Origin: Alphaproteobacteria bacterium
GTDB taxonomy: Bacteria; Pseudomonadota; Alphaproteobacteria; Micropepsales; Micropepsaceae
NCBI GenBank assembly: GCA_003131925.1
Contig: PKWC01000140.1
Coordinates: forward strand, 1 to 8,813
Direction of reading: 5' to 3'
DNA length: 8,813 bases
The position numbers were made by a program, and so were the translations under genes. The notes below the pieces were generated by a model. It did not search any database. It saw only the letters and a list, made by a program, of their open reading frames with translations, and had not been told where the DNA came from. Positions 1 to 6,054 of this stretch are shown here, in pieces (positions within the stretch are counted from its first letter, which is position 1; each line of letters opens with the position of its first letter).

Positions 1-345
1 TTCGAGCGAGTCGTCCGCGATGCGATCCGCCGCTTCAAATAAGGAAGGACTGGCCACCGGGATCACGACGCCGCGTGAGGCACCAGCGAGCGCAGGCGCC
101 GCAGGTTGCCACGTTCGAGGAGAAGCAGGCGTTGCCTGCTTCGATTCGGCAACCGAGGCAGCAGCGGCCTCCGGCACAGCGGTCCTGGAAGCGCTTGAGC
201 GTCGCAATGATTGGACTCCCTCCGCACTAAACTCCACAACTCGATCGCGATAGAAGTGATCCAGCCCGATGTCTTCGAAGTAGCGAAGCCAGGCGGCAAG
301 ATGGAGATTCTGTGAAGAATTGCCCGCCGAGCCCAGCTCGTTCAT
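1..345 (-). CDS. Probable family 4 uracil-DNA glycosylase, N-terminal part (runs off left edge)
   Basis: An open frame of 115 codons starts at an ATG (343-345) whose last two bases belong to the coaBC stop codon (ATGA overlap), and continues without a stop to the window edge. The product begins MNELGSAGNSS, then has a segment reading LAAWLRYFEDIGLDHFYR, followed by a low-complexity Ala/Ser/Pro linker (about residues 50-95) and a segment ending IADDSLE. This resembles the N-terminal leader of bacterial family 4 (Fe-S) uracil-DNA glycosylases, which often have a short helical segment and a variable linker before the cysteine-containing catalytic core. Such enzymes remove uracil from DNA in base-excision repair. 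The catalytic core and the iron-sulfur cysteines lie outside the window, so the identity is inferred from the N-terminal style and from the neighbourhood I associate with Acidobacteriota. It could be another protein with an Ala/Pro-rich leader. That the frame is coding is better supported than its function. Confidence 0.55.
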   Translation of the reverse strand, partial: MNELGSAGNSSQNLHLAAWLRYFEDIGLDHFYRDRVVEFSAEGVQSLRRSSASRTAVPEAAAASVAESKQATPASPRTWQPAAPALAGASRGVVIPVASPSLFEAADRIADDSLE

Positions 346-1625
346 TTGCGGGTTGCGTCCAGACTCGCGTGGAATTCCGAGCGGGGCGAACTCGAGGGGT
401 GGCGCAAACGCAACAGCTCATCGAGTACGCGGTTCGCCACATCGAACTTGCTCATTTGCGGAAGCCGCACTTCTCCGCCTTCGCGGAAGAAAAGCGTCAC
501 AATGTTCGTGTCCACATCAAATCCTGCACCCTCCTGCGTAACGTCATTGGCCACGATCAGATCCGCGCCCTTGGCGGTGAGCTTGGCGCGCGCGCGTTCG
601 GCAACGTGATCTGTCTCGGCGGCGAAACCGATGATGAGCCGCCCGCGGTGCTCCGCCGTGCCTCCGGTCGCCACAAATCTTTCACGCGCTACATCGGCCA
701 AAATATCCGGCGTGGCTTCGAGCTCCAGCGAGAGAGAGCCCGCGCCGCGCTTGATTTTCGTTTGCTGCGGAACGGCGGGACGAAAATCGGCCACAGCCGC
801 CGCCATGATTACCGCCGTTGCCTCGCGCAGATGCTCCTTCACCGCGCGATGCATCTCCTCCGCCGTGCGTACGCGGACTGGCTCGACGCCGCCGGGCGCT
901 GCCAATGAGACGGGGCCGCTCACGAGAATTACGCGCGCACCGCGGCGGTGGGCTGCTTCCGCGAACGCATAACCCATTTTGCCCGACGAGCGATTCGTCA
1001 AGAAGCGAACGGGGTCAACGTCTTCACAAGTGGGCCCGGCAGTGATCAGCAGGGTCTCGCCCGCCAAATCATGCCGCACGCCCAGCACATCGAACACACC
1101 CTGTGCAATCGCCTCCACCCCAGCGAGCCTTCCGGCGCCAACCATGCCGCACGCGAGATAGCCTTCGTCCGGCGCGACGATGCGCGCGCCACGCGAGCGC
1201 AAAATCTCCAGATTCGCTTGTGTCGCGGCGTGCTCCCACATGTTGACGTTCATGGCCGGAGCGATCACGACCGGGACGGTCGTGGCGAGATACAGAGTCG
1301 TCAGAAAGTCGTCGGCGATGCCCTGCGCGAGCTTGGCAATGGTATTTGCAGTGGCGGGCGCGATAACGAGGCAATCAATCCGCTGCGCCACAGCAATGTG
1401 TTCGATCGCGCTTTCGACGTTCGCGGGGGCATCACCTTCCGCGGAAAACATTTCGGTGATGACTTTACGGCCGGTAAGGGCCGCAAATGTAAGGGGGGTG
1501 ATAAATTCCTGGGCGTGCCGCGTCAGGATGGCTTCCACCTCGAGGCCATCCTGCTGGAGGCGGCGAACAAGCTCGGCGGCCTTATAAGCCGCCACGCCTC
1601 CCGTAACTCCGACTGCGACGCGCAT
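342..1625 (-). CDS. coaBC: Bifunctional phosphopantothenoylcysteine decarboxylase / phosphopantothenate-cysteine ligase
   Basis: The 427-residue product carries out two cytosolic steps of coenzyme A synthesis: coupling 4'-phosphopantothenate to cysteine (CoaB) and decarboxylating the product to 4'-phosphopantetheine (CoaC, an FMN flavoprotein). The CoaC half (about 1-180) shows the N-terminal GVTGGVAAYK flavin-binding segment, the catalytic histidine in IEHIAVA (His76), the PAMN motif (123-126) and the substrate-clamp cysteine in ACGMVGAGR (Cys159). The CoaB half begins near residue 188 and shows TAGPT (195-199), NRSSGKMGYA (211-220) with its lysine, and AAAVADFRP. Length is typical, slightly extended by a charged, Ser-rich tail after residue 410. 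The ATG start at 1625 lies 17 bases after the rpoZ stop. Its stop codon overlaps the start of the next gene, so the two are probably translationally coupled. No key residue is missing. Confidence 0.97.
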   Translation of the reverse strand: MRVAVGVTGGVAAYKAAELVRRLQQDGLEVEAILTRHAQEFITPLTFAALTGRKVITEMFSAEGDAPANVESAIEHIAVAQRIDCLVIAPATANTIAKLAQGIADDFLTTLYLATTVPVVIAPAMNVNMWEHAATQANLEILRSRGARIVAPDEGYLACGMVGAGRLAGVEAIAQGVFDVLGVRHDLAGETLLITAGPTCEDVDPVRFLTNRSSGKMGYAFAEAAHRRGARVILVSGPVSLAAPGGVEPVRVRTAEEMHRAVKEHLREATAVIMAAAVADFRPAVPQQTKIKRGAGSLSLELEATPDILADVARERFVATGGTAEHRGRLIIGFAAETDHVAERARAKLTAKGADLIVANDVTQEGAGFDVDTNIVTLFFREGGEVRLPQMSKFDVANRVLDELLRLRHPSSSPRSEFHASLDATRK

Positions 1626-1642
1626 TCGTCCGCTCGGCGGCG

Positions 1643-1873
1643 CTAGCCGCTGCGACGCTTGGCTTCCTCGGCAGCCGTCGGCCCCACCGGGACCGGCGGA
1701 ATATCAAATTCGAGCGTGCCGCCCTGGAGCTCTTCCATGGCAACACGAGTAGGCTTGAGGGAGTGCGGATTCGCCATCATAGGCGGCGCCCCCGACATCA
1801 GTTGCCGCGCCCTGCGCGAAGCGACAACCACATATGCAAATCTGCTTTCCGGAGCGCGAGTCTGCTGTGCCAT
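1643..1873 (-). CDS. rpoZ: DNA-directed RNA polymerase omega subunit
   Basis: This small protein (76 residues) helps fold and assemble the beta' subunit of RNA polymerase. The omega signature is the N-terminal SRFAYVVVASRRARQL stretch (about residues 10-25), followed by a Pro-rich turn and the helix KPTRVAMEELQGGTLEF. I chose the ATG at 1873. An upstream in-frame TTG (1891) would extend it by six residues into the gmk end, but a GGAGG (1885-1889) precedes the ATG and the shorter protein fits the family. It starts 7 bases after the gmk stop. The gmk-rpoZ-coaBC order is common in bacteria and supports the call despite the low sequence conservation of omega subunits. Confidence 0.9.
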   Translation of the reverse strand: MAQQTRAPESRFAYVVVASRRARQLMSGAPPMMANPHSLKPTRVAMEELQGGTLEFDIPPVPVGPTAAEEAKRRSG

Positions 1874-1880
1874 CGGCAAT

Positions 1881-2504
1881 CTATCCTCCAAATGCTTCTA
1901 GTATATTTTCGACGACCCGGCGCGCATGGCCGTTGCGGCAACGCGCCGCGATACCGATGGCCTGTACCTCGCGCCCTGCGCGATCGAGATCGTCGTTGAC
2001 TACGATGAAGTCATACTCCTTGAAACATTTCATCTCATCACGCGCCCGGTCCAGCCGGCGCGCGATTTCATCCGCCGAATCCTGCCCGCGGCCGCGAATG
2101 CGCCGCTCGAGTTCCACGCGCGAGGGCGGCACGATAAAAATGGAAACCGCTTGCGGCAGCTTGCGGCGAATCTGCCCGGCGCCCTGCACATCAATTTCAA
2201 GCACCAGGTCGAATCCCCGCTCGCGAGCCAAGTCGAGCCATTTCCGTGGCGTGCCGTACCGGTGCCGACCAAAGACACACGCGTACTCGAGGAAAGCGTC
2301 CTCCCGCACCATGCGGTCGAATTCTTCCTCGGAAACAAAATCATACCATTTTCCAGGCGACTCCGTGGCCCGCGGCCTCCGCGTGGTGCACGAAATAGAA
2401 AACATCGTGTTTGGCAGCTCGAGCAGCTTCGGCACCAGAGTGGATTTCCCCGATCCCGAAGGGCCGGAAATGACGAAAACGATAGGTTCGTCCTGGGTTG
2501 GCAT
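1881..2504 (-). CDS. gmk: Guanylate kinase
   Basis: This cytosolic enzyme phosphorylates GMP to GDP using ATP in purine nucleotide metabolism. The 207-residue product has the P-loop GPSGSGKST near residues 14-22, the GMP-binding region (SISCTTRRPR, then a WYDFVSEEEF segment and AFLEYACVFG with its conserved Glu), the YGTPR stretch, the LEIDVQGA segment, the lid Arg-rich helix RIRGRGQD, and the C-terminal YDFIVVNDDL. All are in normal order and the length is typical. I chose the ATG at 2504. A GTG two codons upstream (2510) forms a GTGA overlap with the yicC stop and is equally possible, and either implies tight coupling to yicC. No anomaly is visible. Confidence 0.97.
   Translation of the reverse strand: MPTQDEPIVFVISGPSGSGKSTLVPKLLELPNTMFSISCTTRRPRATESPGKWYDFVSEEEFDRMVREDAFLEYACVFGRHRYGTPRKWLDLARERGFDLVLEIDVQGAGQIRRKLPQAVSIFIVPPSRVELERRIRGRGQDSADEIARRLDRARDEMKCFKEYDFIVVNDDLDRAGREVQAIGIAARCRNGHARRVVENILEAFGG
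1885..1889 (-). promoter_or_regulatory. Shine-Dalgarno site for rpoZ
   Basis: GGAGG on the minus strand, 11 bases before the rpoZ ATG at 1873 and inside the last codons of gmk. The spacing is slightly long but this is the strongest ribosome-binding match nearby. It argues for the ATG rather than the upstream TTG. Confidence 0.6.
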
Positions 2505-2506
2505 GA

Positions 2507-3466
2507 TCACTCGATGTTCTGCACTTGCTCACGCAGCTTTTCGATTTCAGATTTGATTTCGAGCGCCAGGTCCGTGATCTTCAGGCCGCTCGCCTCGACG
2601 CCCGAAGTCTTCGAGAGGAGTGTATTCGCTTCACGCTGCATTTCCTGCAGCAGAAAATCAAACTTCTTGCCGACTTCGCCGCCGGATTGGATCAGTTTGC
2701 CAAATTGCTCCACGTGGCTCGAGAGCCTTGCCAGCTCCTCGCTGGTGTCGCTGCGTTCGGCCAACAGCGCCGCTTCCTGCGCGAGACGAGCCGGATCAAT
2801 CGCGGTATCGCCGAGCAGTTCCTTCAGGCGGGATTCCAGCCGGGCGGCGTAGACCGGGCGCGTGTTGGTGGCCAGATCCGTAATCTGCGCCGCGTGAGCG
2901 GTGATCCGTACCAGTCGCGCGCGCATTTCCGCCGCCAGTGCAGCGCCCTCGGCGCGCTGCATCTGTTCCAGGCGCACCACTGCCTGCTCCAGGCACGCTC
3001 CCACGTGCACCGCGAGACGCGAGATCTCTTCTTCGCCAAGCAAACCGGCCGCGGCGCCCGAGGCTGCCACAACGCCGGGGAGCCGCATCAACGCGACCAA
3101 ATCCGGATCGCCAATTAATCGGAACTGCTTCTTCAATTCCTCCGCCTCGCGTAGATACGCCTCGGCCAGTTCGCGATTGATCCGGACCGCGGAGGCCCCG
3201 GCGGGGTCAACACGAACATTCACGTCCACGTGACCGCGCCGCAAACGATCGCGAAGCACGCGGCGGATTTCCGGCTCGAGCGCCTCCAGCCCCTCGGGCA
3301 GGCGAAGATGCAGATCGAGGAAGCGGTGATTTACGCTGCGCAGGCTCACGCGGAGCGCCCAGCCGTCATGTTCGAGCCTCGCTTCCGCGAAACCGGTCAT
3401 GGACTTCAGCCCTCGCTCGGGCGAGTTCTGCGGTGAATTTTCCGTGCGTGCGCCTGGCGAGCTCAT
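2507..3466 (-). CDS. yicC: YicC family protein (YicC_N and DUF1732 domains)
   Basis: The product (319 residues from the first ATG) belongs to the YicC family; the E. coli member has been reported as an endoribonuclease that promotes decay of the small RNA RyhB. It shows the family's N-terminal SMTGFAEARLE (from residue 22), SVNHRFLDLHLRLP, and the conserved C-terminal region with HVEQF, a GKKFDFLLQEMQREANTL segment and a final coiled LEIKSEIEKLREQVQNIE. The first ATG (3466) overlaps the preceding stop as ATGA but would add a 22-residue hydrophilic leader unusual for the family. An internal ATG at 3400, immediately before TGF and 9 bases after GAGGG, gives the usual YicC start and may be the true one. 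Position next to gmk is a widespread arrangement. The RNase role here is inferred from homology. Confidence 0.93.
   Translation of the reverse strand: MSSPGARTENSPQNSPERGLKSMTGFAEARLEHDGWALRVSLRSVNHRFLDLHLRLPEGLEALEPEIRRVLRDRLRRGHVDVNVRVDPAGASAVRINRELAEAYLREAEELKKQFRLIGDPDLVALMRLPGVVAASGAAAGLLGEEEISRLAVHVGACLEQAVVRLEQMQRAEGAALAAEMRARLVRITAHAAQITDLATNTRPVYAARLESRLKELLGDTAIDPARLAQEAALLAERSDTSEELARLSSHVEQFGKLIQSGGEVGKKFDFLLQEMQREANTLLSKTSGVEASGLKITDLALEIKSEIEKLREQVQNIE
3410..3414 (-). promoter_or_regulatory. Possible internal Shine-Dalgarno site for a shorter YicC
   Basis: GAGGG on the minus strand, 9 bases before the in-frame ATG at 3400 that opens the canonical SMTGF start of YicC. No comparably placed site is seen before the upstream ATG at 3466, which instead overlaps the preceding stop. 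This supports, but does not prove, initiation at 3400. Confidence 0.45.
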
Positions 3467-4287
3467 GGTTGGGCCGTTCCCGGACCGGCGGGAGCTGAAG
3501 CGGGTTGAACCGGTGCGTCGCTTTCCGCGAATTGCATTTCATACAGCCTTGCGTAGCGGCCGCCCCGCGCAAGCAGTTCGTGGTGCGTGCCACTCTCGCC
3601 GATCGTGCCTTCATCGAGCACGACGATTCTATCGGCGCGGCGAATCGTTGAAAGGCGGTGCGCGATCACAAATACGGTCCGGCCGATCATCAGGTTGCCG
3701 AGCGCATTCTGCACGAGTTTCTCGGATTCGGAGTCAAGCTCGGAGGTCGCCTCGTCCAGAATGAGGATCGGCGAATCCTTCAGCAAGGCGCGCGCGATCG
3801 CGATACGTTGCCGCTGGCCTCCGCTCAAGCGCTGTCCGCGGTCGCCGATGAGCGTTTGATAGCCATCGGGCATTTCTTCGATGAAGTCGTGCGCCAGCGC
3901 GGCTTTTGCCGCGGCGATTACGCGCTCACGCGGCATGGAAGGGCGCCCGTAGCAAATGTTATTCCAAATGGTTTCATTGAAGAGAATGGTTTCCTGCGTG
4001 ACGATGGCGATTTGATCCCGCAGGGAGCGCAGCGAAACATCGCGAAGATCGTAACCATCAATCCTCACCACTCCCGAGACCGGCGAAAAGAAACGGGGCA
4101 ATAGATTGACGAGCGTGGTCTTGCCCGCGCCGATCTCGCCCGTCACTACGACGAAGCCTTCCTGCTGGGCGATGCCATATTGCAGGAAAGCCATGGCCTT
4201 CCTGTGTTCCTGGCTGCCGAAAAAGAAACGGCAATCCGGCGTGAGCTGGAACGGCATGTCGCTGAGGGAATAATAGCTTTCGTACAT
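3463..4287 (-). CDS. Hybrid ORF: XrtA-type ExeA-like ATPase N-terminus joined to MsbA-type ABC nucleotide-binding domain
   Basis: A 274-residue frame made of two unrelated P-loop families. Residues 1-60 (MYESYYSLSDMPFQLTPD, FFFGSQEHRKAMAFLQYGI, then VVVTGEIGAGKTTLV) match the start of the ExeA-like ATPase of XrtA exopolysaccharide loci. From residue 61 (NLLPRFFSPVSGVVRIDGYDL) it is an exporter-type ABC domain with Q-loop Gln98, LSGGQ (154-158), Walker B ILILDE (174-179), D-loop SELD (182-185) and H-loop His210, closest in style to MsbA/ABCB half-transporters. Missing are the whole ABC transmembrane domain and the A-loop, and everything after Walker A of the ExeA-like ATPase. I chose the ATG at 4287, 10 bases after the upstream stop, because MYE begins the ATPase family; a GTG at 4371 would overlap the upstream gene by over 70 bases. 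Each half fits its own neighbours, so this is probably two gene fragments fused by a chimeric join rather than a working protein. The C-terminus ends in a Pro/Ala-rich tail. Confidence 0.85.
   Translation of the reverse strand: MYESYYSLSDMPFQLTPDCRFFFGSQEHRKAMAFLQYGIAQQEGFVVVTGEIGAGKTTLVNLLPRFFSPVSGVVRIDGYDLRDVSLRSLRDQIAIVTQETILFNETIWNNICYGRPSMPRERVIAAAKAALAHDFIEEMPDGYQTLIGDRGQRLSGGQRQRIAIARALLKDSPILILDEATSELDSESEKLVQNALGNLMIGRTVFVIAHRLSTIRRADRIVVLDEGTIGESGTHHELLARGGRYARLYEMQFAESDAPVQPASAPAGPGTAQP
4108..4131 (-). other. Candidate chimeric junction at the shared Walker A motif
   Basis: These 24 bases encode GAGKTTLV (residues 53-60 of the hybrid ORF), which is compatible with both families. 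Upstream (TGEI) is ExeA-like and downstream (NLLPRFFSP) is MsbA-like, so the switch must lie inside or at the edges of this tract. Because the motif sits in the same frame in both parents, any join through it stays in frame automatically. The in-frame fusion is therefore not evidence of function. Confidence 0.75.
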
Positions 4288-4297
4288 GGAGCCCGGC

Positions 4298-6040
4298 TCA
4301 ATCAAACGTCTTATGCAACCCGATCGTGATTGCGTTCTGAAGATAGCCGCCCGAGCTTGGATGTGCGTCACGGTAAATGAAATTGTAGCTAACGACCGCC
4401 GAAAGAGACTCCGACAAAGTCTGGGTCAATCTGAGCGCGGCACTATATGTATCGGCGTCGCCGCTATTGGAGCGACCATACCCGGCTGACGCGAGACCAG
4501 ACAAATCATACGAAAACGTGCGGTACCAAGAAAGCGTACCACCTTCCGTCGACACCACGCTTCCCACCTGTTCGCCGAACTGACCGGTCCCGGTCAACTG
4601 CGTGCTCTGCATGTGATAAAGCGTGAGCGAGAGCGAATCGTCGTCGAGACTGGTCCGCCCCGTCGCCCGGAACGATTTGATGCGGAAGAGGCCATTCTGC
4701 AGCGGGAGCGCGCTGTTGATATCCGTCAGCGGAACGCCCAGGGGCGATCCGCCAGCTTCCTCGCCAGGACCCGCATTCAGGGCCGCATCGTCGAGCGTAC
4801 CGATGAGTGTGCTTTGATCGAACGTCACGCCGGACACGGCACCCTCCGGTCCCACCTGCGAAGCGTCGGTGTTGCCGATAACGGATTGCTGCGAATTGGA
4901 AATGGAATCGGTGTAGGCGGCATAAATATTGGTCAAATCCGTCAACCGCCATGAAAGCTCGCCGGCGAAATCGGACTTCAGATCATGGCGGCCATAGGTG
5001 AGCAGGACGAAGGAATCGGCGTTGGGCCGCAGGCGGGTACCGATGTCCCACACCGGCCCCTCGCCGTCGATATCGGGAGACACATTGTCATTCAGCCGCT
5101 CATAGCCCGCACCGCCTATCGCAGAGGCATAGCGCGTCACTTCGAATTCGTTGATCAATTCGCCGTTGACACGCGTGAAGTCGCCCGACCCGAGCGCGCC
5201 GCTGTCGTTTTCCATTCCGCTCAGCGATACGTCACTCATCAGGCGCGGAAAGATCGTGCCCGCCATCTTGAAATCTTCGCGGGCGTTCTGATCCGTCGAA
5301 GACGAGATCGGGCCGATATTAAATCCGGGAGTCTCGATGGCGCCCGTATTGTTGTCAAACCAGACCTGGCCGATCTGGTAGCGCGCAACATTGAGACCAA
5401 TGTCGCCGATGCGGCTGGAAAGGATTGGCGATCCGCTGATCGAGTAAGTGTGGGTGTCCTGAGGAGTCTGCACAAGTGCATTTTGAACGCCTCCGCCTTC
5501 GCGGGAGAGATCGTCCATAAGGCCATGAATGCTGAAATAAAACGAGGCGGGGATGATCACCGCCTGACCGTTTGCGTAGCCGTATCCCGAAAACCCATCC
5601 AAACCGGTGTCCTTGATATTGCGGCGGTAAAGGCCGGTGACGGAAAGGATACCGTTGAGGCGGGTCGAATCGGCGGTGGCGACCGCTCCTGCGGAAAACA
5701 GGGAGCTGAGATCGGCCACGCGGTTGTTTTCTGTCTCTCCGACGTTATCCGTTGCGATCTCGTCGATTCCGATATTCTCGGTGAGGCCCCAGGGCGGAGC
5801 GTTCTGTGCGGCTTGGGCCGTCACCTGCGCATAGAGATCCGAATGGGCGCCTGGCGATCTGTTGCCCGCAGGCAAGCCGTTGGCTTGGCCATTGCTTGCA
5901 TTGGGTGGCGCCGGCGAAATGATCCACGGGGTCGAGAAATAATCGACTGTCTGCGCTTGCGCGCCGCTCCCCAAAACCGGCGCAAGAGCACAGAACAGCG
6001 GAGCCGCTACACCCCTCCACAGTTGACCGTGTACGCGCAC
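4298..6040 (-). CDS. PEP-CTERM system-associated outer-membrane beta-barrel protein (TIGR03016-like)
   Basis: A 580-residue secreted protein. A signal peptide covers residues 1-29 (hydrophobic VAAPLFCALAPVLG, then a predicted cut after AQA). The mature part is rich in Gly, Ser, Thr, Asn and Asp with alternating amphipathic stretches typical of outer-membrane beta strands, and ends with NAITIGLHKTFD, an aromatic-terminated last strand. Its place directly between the XrtA-type tyrosine kinase and the ExeA-like ATPase is the position of the TIGR03016 family in XrtA exopolysaccharide loci, where it is thought to act in polymer export through the outer membrane. The start is a GTG at 6040, 14 bases after the kinase stop and supported by GAGGGG 8 bases upstream. 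The barrel assignment rests on composition, signal peptide, terminal strand and context; the exact role of this family is not well established. Confidence 0.85.
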   Translation of the reverse strand: MRVHGQLWRGVAAPLFCALAPVLGSGAQAQTVDYFSTPWIISPAPPNASNGQANGLPAGNRSPGAHSDLYAQVTAQAAQNAPPWGLTENIGIDEIATDNVGETENNRVADLSSLFSAGAVATADSTRLNGILSVTGLYRRNIKDTGLDGFSGYGYANGQAVIIPASFYFSIHGLMDDLSREGGGVQNALVQTPQDTHTYSISGSPILSSRIGDIGLNVARYQIGQVWFDNNTGAIETPGFNIGPISSSTDQNAREDFKMAGTIFPRLMSDVSLSGMENDSGALGSGDFTRVNGELINEFEVTRYASAIGGAGYERLNDNVSPDIDGEGPVWDIGTRLRPNADSFVLLTYGRHDLKSDFAGELSWRLTDLTNIYAAYTDSISNSQQSVIGNTDASQVGPEGAVSGVTFDQSTLIGTLDDAALNAGPGEEAGGSPLGVPLTDINSALPLQNGLFRIKSFRATGRTSLDDDSLSLTLYHMQSTQLTGTGQFGEQVGSVVSTEGGTLSWYRTFSYDLSGLASAGYGRSNSGDADTYSAALRLTQTLSESLSAVVSYNFIYRDAHPSSGGYLQNAITIGLHKTFD

Positions 6041-6048
6041 CAGGTCGG

Positions 6049-6054
6049 CCCCTC
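6049..6054 (-). promoter_or_regulatory. Shine-Dalgarno site selecting a GTG start
   Basis: GAGGGG on the minus strand, 8 bases before the GTG at 6040 that opens the outer-membrane protein gene and directly after the kinase stop codon. The strong match and good spacing decide in favour of this non-ATG start, which also gives a complete signal peptide. Confidence 0.65.

Noticed and set aside
312..908. Plus-strand frame (198 codons) opposite the coaBC 3' half
   Set aside because: Arg-rich shadow translation without a ribosome-binding site or family resemblance.
948..1646. Plus-strand frame (232 codons) opposite coaBC
   Set aside because: Antisense to a textbook CoaBC with all catalytic motifs; its translation shows no domain.
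1926..2852. Plus-strand frame (308 codons) opposite gmk and yicC
   Set aside because: It spans two well-identified genes on the other strand and has no motif or family resemblance.
3463..4287. The hybrid ORF as a new type of fused ATPase acting in polysaccharide export
   Set aside because: The ABC part lacks its membrane domain and A-loop, and the ExeA part lacks all sequence after Walker A. The switch coincides with a short shared motif, so an artefact or inactive join is more likely than a novel enzyme.
4288..4371. Upstream GTG start that would lengthen the hybrid ORF by 28 residues
   Set aside because: It would overlap the end of the beta-barrel gene by over 70 bases, and the added residues do not belong to the ATPase family, which begins with MYE.
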